Positions 45,352 through 52,694 of a DNA stretch of 64,000 nt are shown here, piece by piece. Below the pieces are notes generated by a model. It was not told the DNA's origin, searched no databases, and worked only from the letters and a program-made list of their open reading frames with translations. The first letter of the stretch is position 1. Every line of letters starts with the position of its first letter. The translations under genes were made by a program, and so were the position numbers. The stretch comes from Clostridia bacterium. GTDB taxonomy: Bacteria; Bacillota_A; Clostridia; Oscillospirales; CAG-272. The stretch spans positions 1 to 64,000 of the forward strand of contig JAFTLD010000003.1 in the NCBI GenBank assembly GCA_017452945.1. The letters run 5' to 3'.

Positions 45352-45381
45352 GGATATTGTCAAATGCTTGTACATTTTCGC

Positions 45382-45410
45382 TTGCCAAAATTCGAGCCGT
45401 ATGCTATAAT
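45382..45410 (+). promoter_or_regulatory. promoter of the TraX-like gene
   Basis: TTGCCA at 45382-45387, 17 bases, TATAAT at 45405-45410. Confidence 0.82.
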
Positions 45411-45440
45411 AGATCAAAGGATACGCAAAGGGGGGATCTT

Positions 45441-46178
45441 ATGTCAAGCTTTTGGATCAAAATCATCGCAGCTGCCGCTATGCTGGCTGACCACGCGGGC
45501 ATGATCCTGTTCCCCGATGCAATCTGGCTGCGCATCATTGGCAGGCTGGCATTACCTCTTTACGCTTTATGCATAGCGGAAGGCTTTCGGCATACGCGCA
45601 ACCGTAAGGCCTACTTTCTGCGTATTTTCGCACTGGGAGCCATCTGCCAAATCGTATATATATTCGTATCCGAGGATCTGTATTTGGGCATCCTGATCAC
45701 GTTTTCGATCTCGATCGTGCTGCTGTTTTTTCTGGACACGCTGCTGTGCGCCTGTCGGGGAGAAAAAGATCCGCTCTCCTCTCTTGGGAAAAAGCTTTTC
45801 AAAAAGCAGCCCGGCAAAGCAGCAAGCATTGCGCTGTGTGCTGTCTTGTTTGCCGCTGCGCTTGCAAGCGCTGTCTCGCTGACAGTGTTTGTTCGTGTGG
45901 ATTACGGGCTGAGCGGCATTCTGTTCCCCGTGCTTGTATACCTTGGCGGCAACACCCGTCTTGGCAAATTTCTCGGTGCGGCTGCGGGAACAGCAATGCT
46001 TGCCTGCAACCTGGAGGGCTCTGCAACACCGCGCATCTGGTCATTGCTTGCACTCATCCCGCTCGCGCTTTACAACGGTCAACCGGGCAAATATAAGCTC
46101 AAATATTTCTTCTACGTGTTCTATCCCGCCCATTTGGTCATTTTATACGGCATTGATCTGCTGATCGGTCTGCTATAG
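45441..46178 (+). CDS. TraX-family membrane protein
   Basis: A 245-residue integral membrane protein with about seven to eight helices. The start IKIIAAAAMLADHAGMILFP, with MLADHAG, then IGRLALPLYALCIAEGFRHTRN and the C-terminal FFYVFYPAHLVILYGI are typical of the TraX family (PF05857). F-plasmid TraX N-acetylates pilin; the chromosomal Firmicutes homologues are uncharacterised and probably transfer acyl groups to an envelope molecule. No pilin or conjugation gene is nearby. The start at 45441 follows GGGGGATCTT; longer upstream frames run through the promoter. Confidence 0.87.
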   Translation: MSSFWIKIIAAAAMLADHAGMILFPDAIWLRIIGRLALPLYALCIAEGFRHTRNRKAYFLRIFALGAICQIVYIFVSEDLYLGILITFSISIVLLFFLDTLLCACRGEKDPLSSLGKKLFKKQPGKAASIALCAVLFAAALASAVSLTVFVRVDYGLSGILFPVLVYLGGNTRLGKFLGAAAGTAMLACNLEGSATPRIWSLLALIPLALYNGQPGKYKLKYFFYVFYPAHLVILYGIDLLIGLL

Positions 46179-46233
46179 CCGAAGAGAGCCGCAATTATAC
46201 TCAAATTATTTACAAAGTCCCGATGCAAATCTA

Positions 46234-46262
46234 TTGACAATTCGGCAAAGATGTTGTATAAT
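46234..46262 (+). promoter_or_regulatory. promoter of the LRR lipoprotein gene
   Basis: TTGACA at 46234-46239, 17 bases, TATAAT at 46257-46262: a full consensus match. Confidence 0.9.
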
Positions 46263-46301
46263 TTATTTAATCATGAATACTTATATTCCGGAGGAGTTCT
46301 T

Positions 46302-47192
46302 ATGAAAAAGATTATTGCTGTGGCAATGGTTCTTGCTATGTTCGCGGCTTTGGTTGCTTGTGAAGCTTCCAAGGGCGATCTGACGTCCATCAACGACTAT
46401 GTTGCTCCCAACTACACTTACACAACCGAGACCGGCATCTTCTCCTTTGAAGAAGCAGGCGATAACACTGCTGTGATTACCGGCTACGTTGGCAAAGCCG
46501 AGCCTCACGCCGTTGTCATTCCCTCTCAGGTAACTGTTGCTTCTTTGAACGAGAACGCGAAGGAAGAGGATAATGTCAGAAACATTATCGGTATTGCTGA
46601 TAATGCTTTCTATTATTGCACTGCTATGACCTCTGTTGAAATTCCCGCATCGATCGAATCGATTGGTGACTGGGCATTTGCAGGCTGCACGGGGCTTACC
46701 GAAATCGTTCTGCCCGATGCTGTTGTTTCTATTGGCGAGGGCGCGTTCCACGGCTGTGATAACCTGACTTCCGTCAAGCTGTCTGCAAATTTGGAAAGCA
46801 TTGACGACTTTGCATTCTATGGCTGCTCCGCACTGACTGCCATCGAGCTGCCCGCAAAGCTTGTTTCCATCGGTTCCGCTGCATTCTTCGGCTGCCAGGG
46901 TCTGACCACGCTGGACATTCCCGCATCCACCACCATCATCGGTGATCTGGCATTCTATCAGTGCAACCATCTGACCGCGATTTCTATCAACACCACCGCT
47001 GACAATATCGAATTCGGTGAGTATATCTTCTGGTCCGAGCTCAAGAGCGTGATCACCGCTCCCGAGGGCTCCAAGGCTGCAGAGTACGTTGAAAGCATCG
47101 TAATCTCCGGTGTTGGCGAAGAAGAAACCACTAAGGGCGAAGAAACAGAAACCGAACCCGAGGAAGAGCAGTCCACCGACGCAGCTGCTTAA
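46302..47192 (+). CDS. BspA-type leucine-rich-repeat lipoprotein
   Basis: A 296-residue surface lipoprotein: signal peptide with lipobox ALVAC (Cys20), a beta-rich segment to about residue 85, then about six LRR_5 repeats of the form F..C..LT.IELP..L.SIG (for example FAGCTGLTEIVLPDAVVSIG near residue 126), and an acidic Glu/Thr-rich tail from about 275. These proteins mediate binding to surfaces or host molecules in other bacteria. The start at 46302 follows CGGAGGAG. The full-consensus promoter suggests strong expression. Its repeats resemble the decayed LRR fragment at 36374-36994. Confidence 0.88.
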   Translation: MKKIIAVAMVLAMFAALVACEASKGDLTSINDYVAPNYTYTTETGIFSFEEAGDNTAVITGYVGKAEPHAVVIPSQVTVASLNENAKEEDNVRNIIGIADNAFYYCTAMTSVEIPASIESIGDWAFAGCTGLTEIVLPDAVVSIGEGAFHGCDNLTSVKLSANLESIDDFAFYGCSALTAIELPAKLVSIGSAAFFGCQGLTTLDIPASTTIIGDLAFYQCNHLTAISINTTADNIEFGEYIFWSELKSVITAPEGSKAAEYVESIVISGVGEEETTKGEETETEPEEEQSTDAAA

Positions 47193-47216
47193 GCACCATA
47201 ACAAAACGAATAAAAC

Positions 47217-47256
47217 AAAAGCGGAAGCCTTTTGCCAAAGGCTTCCGCTTTTTATT
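47217..47256 (+). terminator. terminator of the LRR lipoprotein gene
   Basis: AAAAGCGGAAGCC pairs with GGCTTCCGCTTTT, followed by TATT. The minus-strand tail is also T-rich, so it may end the opposing sulfatase operon too. Confidence 0.88.
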
Positions 47257-47264
47257 ATGGAATA

Positions 47265-48309
47265 TTACACACAAAAATCGTTCGGATGCTCGTCCAAGGG
47301 GACAAAGACCGGCAGATCTTTGATTCCCAAAAGCGCAGCGTCGTATACATAAGGCAGCACGGCCCACTGCAAGGCTGTACATTCGTTGCAACGCTTATCC
47401 AGACATCCGCAATGCGCGCAAAACGGATGGCGCGGATCGGTGATTTTTCTGTTCATGTACGCATACTGCCGCGGCGGCTTGACCGGTGCCGCAAAGCTGT
47501 GCGTACCGATTACCACACCGGCATCCTCAAAAGCTTACGCAAATGTACAAGCGCTTCTGTGGAGGTATCGGGTGACATGCGCACAGCAGCATGTAATACA
47601 ACGCATTCCTCATCCCGCGCAGCATACAGCCAACCGCTGCGAGCACGTGCATGATTGCGCATGAAGGACAAAAGCGTCATCAAAACCACCGCCAATGTCT
47701 GGCCCGAGATCTGCATTTCGGGCAATTCCCATTTTCCTTGCATCGGAGGGAATTCAACAGTTTCCTGCGGCATAAGCTCCACGCCCCACAGCTGCGCTGC
47801 AAGCGAAATACATTCACTCGCAGCATAAGCATGCTCGGTGGCGTGACATGTGTCGATCAGCAATCGCAGCATAGCAACCGTTTGTATTACACGCTCTGCC
47901 ATTTCCCGATCCTGTGCAGACATCGCAGGTGCAATTTCAGCCATATGCGTATCCGTATAAACCGTTCCAAGCGCTTGTGTTGCAAGTATATAGGCCAAAG
48001 CAGGCAGAGAAACGTGCGGTTTGATTACGATTCCCAACCGCCCTATGCTGCCAAACAAAGGTAATACCAACGTGCCGCCCATTCCCGCAAGGCAGATGGG
48101 CGTGCTGTACAGTCGGTCCTCGTGCTGCAGCCATTCCCGTCCCGCGCCGTAATACCGAGCAAATCAAGCAAAAGAGGCTGTTCTCCCCCACCTGTAGCAG
48201 ATCGGTGCGCCAAAGGTGCACTTTGCAGTTGATTGAGATCGTATAAATAAAGGTCCTCGGAAAATAAGACCGCAATCCCCTGCTTGTCCGGCAGTTGGCA
48301 TCCGCTCAT
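47265..48309 (-). pseudogene. frameshifted gene of unknown function, third in the sulfatase operon
   Basis: Coding-like sequence continues from an ATG at 48309 (overlapping the sulfatase stop as TGATG) through three frames. Frame 1 runs to about 48150 (MSGCQLPDKQGIAVLFSEDL start), frame 2 from there to 47510 (RYYGAGREWLQHEDRL onward), and frame 3 from about 47530 to 47265 (DAGVVIGTHSFAAP, then a Cys-rich CAHCGCLDKRCNEC and a C-terminal DEHPNDFCV). Each new frame opens just before the previous one loses sense, and each shift is -1. Joined, it would be about 345 residues. I do not recognise the family. It is either a recent pseudogene or carries two sequencing errors. Confidence 0.7.
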
Positions 48310-49688
48310 CAAATCTTCCGCCCCTCCTGCAACTGTCTGACCGTCCAGCCGTTGAGCATGCAATCGTCCTCTACCTGCAGTTCGGCAAGCAGACGCAGGC
48401 GCATGGTGCGCAGCACCTCGGCATACGCGGGATCGGAAATCAGATTTTGCAGCTCGTAAGGATCTTTTTCAAGATCATACAACTCGTCGGTATCGGTCAG
48501 ATTCCAGGTGTATTTGATATTGCCCATGCGCAACATTCTCTGCGAGAAAAGGCCAAACTGCTGGCCGTTGTAGGTAACCATAACGGCATCGCGATGTACG
48601 TCGCTCTGCCCCGTCAGCACAGGCAAAAGACTCTTGCCCACCATACCGTCCGCAGGTAAGCCGACAAGATCCATGATGGTCGCGGGAATATCCAGCGCGT
48701 TGGTATTCAAGGCGTGCGAGGTCAGACCCTGCGCAAACCTTGCAGGACAATGCCACACGTGAGGAATACGCGTGATCTCCTCGTACATGGCGTAGTGCTT
48801 GTCCATCTGCCTGCGGTCACCGCAATAATCACCGTGATCCGAGGTGTATACGATAACCGTGTCGTCAATCAAGCCCTGTTTCTCCAGATTGTCAAGCACT
48901 CGACCGATCGCGTCGTCGATCTGCGAGATCCAGGCATAATATCTCGCCACCACGGGCGCAAAGAAATCCCAATCCTTATCCTCGGTATCCCAGTTGACAC
49001 GCTGCTGCCGTTGAATGTAGGGCTTATTTTCATACGTATCCTCAAAGCCGCCCCACACGGGGATATCAGCAGGGTCATACAGATCCGCAAACTCGCGCAC
49101 AGGCGTGCAAGGCAGATGCGGCTCGGAAAACTCCATCTGGATCAGCCAAGGCTTTGTGTCCTGCCATGTATCAATCAGCGCATTCACCTGCTTTGCGGTC
49201 TGATGCGTGGGGGCATATTCCTTATCCATGTCGTAAACCTGTCCCCAAAAGCCGTTGGTCGGCACGCATTGCGGATATTTTTCGGCCATGGGGCGCACGA
49301 CCTCGGAGCGCGGCACGTACACGTCATAGCCCATGGATTGCGGCGTTGCATTGTATCCGCCCTCCCAGGCACCAACCCAACCTGTATGGTAGCCAAGCAC
49401 TTCGCGCATCTCCCGCGCCCAGGAGTCGCTGTCCGCAGGCAGCATACCGGTATAGATCTTCTGATTATAATTCCAAAGCGCCCCGATCTTTTCAGCGCGC
49501 TTACCCGTCAGCATGCTCTGTCTGGAGGGACAGCACACGGGGATAGGACAGTAGCTGTTTGTCAGATTGACACCGCCCTTTGCCAGGCGATCAATATTGG
49601 GCGTCTTGACAGGATAGCGATCTGCATAGCCAAGACAATCCCATCTTTGCTGGTCTACACAGATCCAAAGAATATTGGGTGTACTCAT
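48309..49688 (-). CDS. sulfatase, Cys-type
   Basis: A 459-residue type I sulfatase. The N-terminus NILWICVDQQRWD provides metal ligands; the modification motif CxPSR is C-C-P-S-R at 52-56, so Cys52 would become formylglycine; GKRAEKIG follows, and VYTSDHGDYCGD supplies the second metal-binding Asp-His. No signal peptide is seen, so it may act on imported or surface-released sulfated glycans. The start at 49688 overlaps the stop of the activating enzyme by four bases (ATGA), and the third gene overlaps its stop. The pairing with an anSME gene is functionally required in anaerobes. Likely targets are mucin or glycosaminoglycan sulfates; the substrate is inference. Confidence 0.95.
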   Translation of the reverse strand: MSTPNILWICVDQQRWDCLGYADRYPVKTPNIDRLAKGGVNLTNSYCPIPVCCPSRQSMLTGKRAEKIGALWNYNQKIYTGMLPADSDSWAREMREVLGYHTGWVGAWEGGYNATPQSMGYDVYVPRSEVVRPMAEKYPQCVPTNGFWGQVYDMDKEYAPTHQTAKQVNALIDTWQDTKPWLIQMEFSEPHLPCTPVREFADLYDPADIPVWGGFEDTYENKPYIQRQQRVNWDTEDKDWDFFAPVVARYYAWISQIDDAIGRVLDNLEKQGLIDDTVIVYTSDHGDYCGDRRQMDKHYAMYEEITRIPHVWHCPARFAQGLTSHALNTNALDIPATIMDLVGLPADGMVGKSLLPVLTGQSDVHRDAVMVTYNGQQFGLFSQRMLRMGNIKYTWNLTDTDELYDLEKDPYELQNLISDPAYAEVLRTMRLRLLAELQVEDDCMLNGWTVRQLQEGRKI

Positions 49689-50755
49689 CGCATTGTTCTC
49701 TCCTTTTGCAACATATATGTATACAGCGCCCGCATGGCGCAATCAGAGTCAGACAGTATCACATCGCGCATGCGTCGGCAGCCGCCACCGCACACAGGCA
49801 AAAAACGGCATGAGCGACATAGCGCGGGAGCTTCGGGATGCTCGTCTGCAAAGCGTTGCATCCCCTCACTCTGCAGGGTCTGCTCCAGCGTATGCGTATG
49901 CACGTTTCCCGTACAGTATTCGGGCAACACGTAGAAATCGCATGGATACAGCGAGCCGTCCGCCTCCACGATCAGCTGCGGCGTGCAAAAGCCACGCGCA
50001 CCGCAATGCCCTGCTCTGCCTTGCAGAGTGGCAAGGGCTTGATCAAATTCGCGCACTGTAAAGGGCGGTTTCCCATCCTTGAAGTCCTCGCGCCACAGCC
50101 TGTAAAAGCCGATCAAGAATTGTCCGAGCGCCTCGGGCGTGGGCGCGTATTTGCGCATCTCATTCTTCTCCAAGGGAGGCAGACATGGGATCAGCTGCAC
50201 GTGCGACACGCCAAGCTTTTTATAATAGCGGTAAAGCTGCGTGGGATGCTTTGCCGTGTTTGCACTGACCACCGTAAGCAAATTATAGCGTACACCGTGT
50301 TTTTTCAGCTGCTCAATACCGCGCGTCACGCGCTCATGCGTTCCCTTTCCGTCCCGGGTTTTTCGTGCGACATCATGCAAGGCACGGTCGCCGTCCAAGG
50401 AAACGCCCACCAATACGTCGTTCTCGGCAAACAGCGTGGCATACACCTCATCGTCCAGCCAAAGGCCATTGGTCTGCACGGCATAGGTTGCGTCAATTCC
50501 CGCGTTTCTGACGTCTGCAAAAAAATCGTCAAAATGCTCCTGCCCCCAAAGCAGCGGCTCACCGCCCTGAAAGGCAAAATGCACGCGCTGCGCCCCGCTT
50601 TCTTTGACTCGCCCGATCAGCTTCCTTGCCGTGTCGCGCGTCATCATCCGATTGGTCGGTGCGCCCTGCTCTGCAAGATCTGCATAAAAGCAATAGTCGC
50701 ACGCCATCTGGCAAAGCCCCGACGCGGGCTTGATCATCACGGTTATCTCACGCAT
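49685..50755 (-). CDS. anaerobic sulfatase-maturating enzyme (radical SAM)
   Basis: Oxidises the active-site Cys of the sulfatase to formylglycine. The 356-residue protein has the radical-SAM motif CX3CX2C as CQMACDYC (Cys15, 19, 22), GGEPLLW near residue 66, and a C-terminal SPASM region with cysteines in GHCGARGFC, YPCDFY, LCRSCRFLPVCGGGC, which bind two auxiliary 4Fe-4S clusters. The start at 50755 follows AAGGAGG; a slightly longer frame is open. First gene of the operon, translationally coupled to the sulfatase. Confidence 0.95.
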   Translation of the reverse strand: MREITVMIKPASGLCQMACDYCFYADLAEQGAPTNRMMTRDTARKLIGRVKESGAQRVHFAFQGGEPLLWGQEHFDDFFADVRNAGIDATYAVQTNGLWLDDEVYATLFAENDVLVGVSLDGDRALHDVARKTRDGKGTHERVTRGIEQLKKHGVRYNLLTVVSANTAKHPTQLYRYYKKLGVSHVQLIPCLPPLEKNEMRKYAPTPEALGQFLIGFYRLWREDFKDGKPPFTVREFDQALATLQGRAGHCGARGFCTPQLIVEADGSLYPCDFYVLPEYCTGNVHTHTLEQTLQSEGMQRFADEHPEAPALCRSCRFLPVCGGGCRRMRDVILSDSDCAMRALYTYMLQKERTMR

Positions 50756-50784
50756 AGCGCACCTCCTTGTCATTCTTCCCTTTT

Positions 50785-50813
50785 ATCATACCACATTTTG
50801 CATGCTTTTGCAA
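50785..50813 (-). promoter_or_regulatory. promoter of the sulfatase operon
   Basis: TTGCAA (complement of 50808-50813), 17 bases, TATGAT (complement of 50785-50790). Confidence 0.78.
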
Positions 50814-50832
50814 CAACAAAACGTTTTCTGCG

Positions 50833-50862
50833 CAAAAAAAGCGGCTGTCCCAAGCCGCTTTT
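50833..50862. terminator. bidirectional-looking terminator
   Basis: AAAAGCGGCT and AGCCGCTTTT form a short stem; it lies four bases past the end of the hypothetical gene at 50867 and would terminate it (minus-strand tail TTTTTTTGCG). Confidence 0.85.
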
Positions 50863-50866
50863 CATA

Positions 50867-51259
50867 TTACTCCCGTTCAATAGGAACAACAAACATTCCA
50901 AAAAATCCGTCTTCAATATAAATGTTTTCTTTTGTTGCGACAATTTTGTCATTCGGGATATTAAACTTAGAATGTTCATAACGTGATTTCTGATCGTTCT
51001 CCACCGGTCCGGATATATAATGCCTGCATTTTTCACAATAATTGTATCTTTCCGGCGGATAATGGCAATCGTTCATTATCCCGCATTGAATTCCCTCAAA
51101 TTCATAATCGAAAAGTATCTTTTGCATATTCACATACATATTAGCCGCAGGAGGATGAGGATATTTTTGCGCAAGCTCGGGAGTAGATACAAAAAGAGGA
51201 CGGTTCCCGCGTTGCCTTTCATTTTGATATAAAGGAACAAGATGTTCGCACAGTTTCAT
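50867..51259 (-). CDS. hypothetical protein, Cys-containing
   Basis: A 130-residue protein I do not recognise. It contains a possible metal site in CGIMNDC near residue 58 and YCEKCRHY near 73-80. No signal peptide or membrane helix is seen. The gene is richer in A and T than its neighbours and uses AT-ending codons (for example AAA, AAT, TTT) more often, which may reflect recent acquisition. The terminator at 50837 follows it directly. It lies 81 bases downstream of the ABC ATPase gene, with a weak hairpin between, and has no clear promoter of its own. Confidence 0.6.
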   Translation of the reverse strand: MKLCEHLVPLYQNERQRGNRPLFVSTPELAQKYPHPPAANMYVNMQKILFDYEFEGIQCGIMNDCHYPPERYNYCEKCRHYISGPVENDQKSRYEHSKFNIPNDKIVATKENIYIEDGFFGMFVVPIERE

Positions 51260-51286
51260 AGCCGACTCCAGTCCTTACATTGATAA

Positions 51287-51323
51287 AGCTGCCCAACTTC
51301 CTTACTCAGAAAGCCGGGCAGCT
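51287..51323 (-). terminator. weak terminator after the sugar-ABC ATPase gene
   Basis: AGCTGCCC (complement of 51316-51323) pairs with GGGCAGCT (complement of 51287-51294), followed by TTATC. The T run is poor, so read-through into the hypothetical gene is possible. Confidence 0.55.
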
Positions 51324-51340
51324 GCTTGAATGTTCTTAAA

Positions 51341-52453
51341 TTAGTGAACGATGCAACGCTCGGTGTCCTTATCGAAGATGTGCATTCTGGAAACGTCCAG
51401 AGCAACCTTGATGGTGTCGCCTGCGCGAGAGGTGGAACGAGAGGATACGCGAGCGGTCAGCTTGGTCTCACCGGTTACCAGGTACAGATAGATCTCTGCG
51501 CCCATCAGCTCGGTAACGTCAACGTAAGTCTCGATGGTGCTCTCGGGGTTAGCTGCAATAGCAGCTTCCTGGTCGAGAATGCACTCGGGACGGATGCCTG
51601 CAACAACTTCCTGGCCGATATAGTCCTTCAGAGCGGGGTTGTTAGCCTTCTCTGCGGGAACCTTGATGGAGTGCTCTTCGAAGTTGAAGTAAACGTCCTC
51701 ACCCTTCTTAACCAGCGTACCGTTGATGAAGTTCATCTGAGGAGTGCCGATAAAGCCTGCAACGAAAATGTTGCAAGGAGAATCGTACAGGTTCTGAGGA
51801 GTATCTACCTGCTGAATCAGACCGTCCTTCATAACGACGATTCTGGTAGCCATGGTCATAGCCTCTACCTGGTCGTGCGTTACGTATACGAAGGTGGTAC
51901 CAACTCTGTTGTGGAGCTTGGTCAGCTCGGTTCTCATGGCTGCACGCAGCTTAGCGTCCAAGTTGGAAAGCGGCTCGTCAAGCAAGAAGACCTTGGGGTT
52001 ACGTACGATTGCACGACCCAGCGCAACTCTCTGCTTCTGACCACCGGACAGAGCCTTGGGCTTTCTGTCAAGCAGGTGGGTGATATCCAGAATTCTTGCA
52101 GCTTCTTCTACTCTTCTCTTGATCTCTTCCTTGGGAGTCTTGTTGAGCTTCAGGCCAAATGCCATGTTCTCAAATACGGACATGTGAGGATACAGAGCGT
52201 AGTTCTGGAACACCATGGCGATCTTTCTGTCCTTAGGTGCTACGTCGTTTACCAGCTGGTCACCGATAAACAGCTCGCCCTCGGAGATCTCTTCAAGACC
52301 TGCGATCATACGCAGTGTGGTGGACTTACCGCAACCGGAAGGGCCTACCAGAACCAGGAATTCCTTATCCTTAACTTCAAGGTTGAAGTCGGATACTGCG
52401 GTCACGCCGCCGGGATACTTCTTGTAAATGTGACGAAGGGACAAACTTGCCAT
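51341..52453 (-). CDS. sugar ABC transporter ATPase (UgpC/MsmK/MsmX type)
   Basis: A 370-residue ATPase of the MalK/UgpC subfamily. Walker A GPSGCGKST lies near 37-45, FQNYALYPHM at the Q-loop, LSGGQKQRVALGRA as signature, LLDEPLSNLDAKLR as Walker B, and a C-terminal regulatory TOBE domain (about 240-370) with GIRPE. No permease or binding-protein gene is adjacent, so it is probably the multipurpose ATPase shared by several carbohydrate importers, as MsmX is in Bacillus. It starts after GGAGGAATTATTCC, behind a long leader with a palindrome. Confidence 0.93.
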   Translation of the reverse strand: MASLSLRHIYKKYPGGVTAVSDFNLEVKDKEFLVLVGPSGCGKSTTLRMIAGLEEISEGELFIGDQLVNDVAPKDRKIAMVFQNYALYPHMSVFENMAFGLKLNKTPKEEIKRRVEEAARILDITHLLDRKPKALSGGQKQRVALGRAIVRNPKVFLLDEPLSNLDAKLRAAMRTELTKLHNRVGTTFVYVTHDQVEAMTMATRIVVMKDGLIQQVDTPQNLYDSPCNIFVAGFIGTPQMNFINGTLVKKGEDVYFNFEEHSIKVPAEKANNPALKDYIGQEVVAGIRPECILDQEAAIAANPESTIETYVDVTELMGAEIYLYLVTGETKLTARVSSRSTSRAGDTIKVALDVSRMHIFDKDTERCIVH

Positions 52454-52553
52454 GGAATAATTCCTCCTGCGAATATTTTCATTAAAATTATTTTTCTTTT
52501 TGATGCCTCCTGCCGCATACTGCCGACACGGAGAACATTCTAATCTGTATTAT

Positions 52554-52632
52554 ATTGTACCAAAAAAACAGCAAAATGGGAAGAGCCTATTTCCCCAAAA
52601 TTTTCTTTCTATCATTGTGCAGATTGCACAAT
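52554..52632 (-). promoter_or_regulatory. promoter and palindromic site upstream of the sugar-ABC ATPase gene
   Basis: TTCCCA (complement of 52577-52582), 17 bases, TACAAT (complement of 52554-52559) is the best promoter; TATAAT at 52549-52554 is an alternative -10. Upstream lies the 19-base perfect palindrome ATTGTGC-AGATT-GCACAAT at 52614-52632, placed where an activator would bind. The 100-base leader after the promoter holds nothing else recognisable. Confidence 0.5.
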
Positions 52633-52694
52633 ACTTTCGAGTCCGATGAAAATTTCGGCACTTCTCTCGGCACTTCATCTTTAATATATTAAAT

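Noticed and set aside
45441..46178. conjugative element marked by TraX
   Set aside because: No relaxase, coupling protein, pilin or attachment site is near; chromosomal TraX homologues are common in Firmicutes.
47500..48160. programmed -1 frameshifting in the gene after the sulfatase
   Set aside because: The possible shift windows contain no convincing slippery heptamer followed by a structure, and two independent events would be needed; decay or sequence error is simpler.
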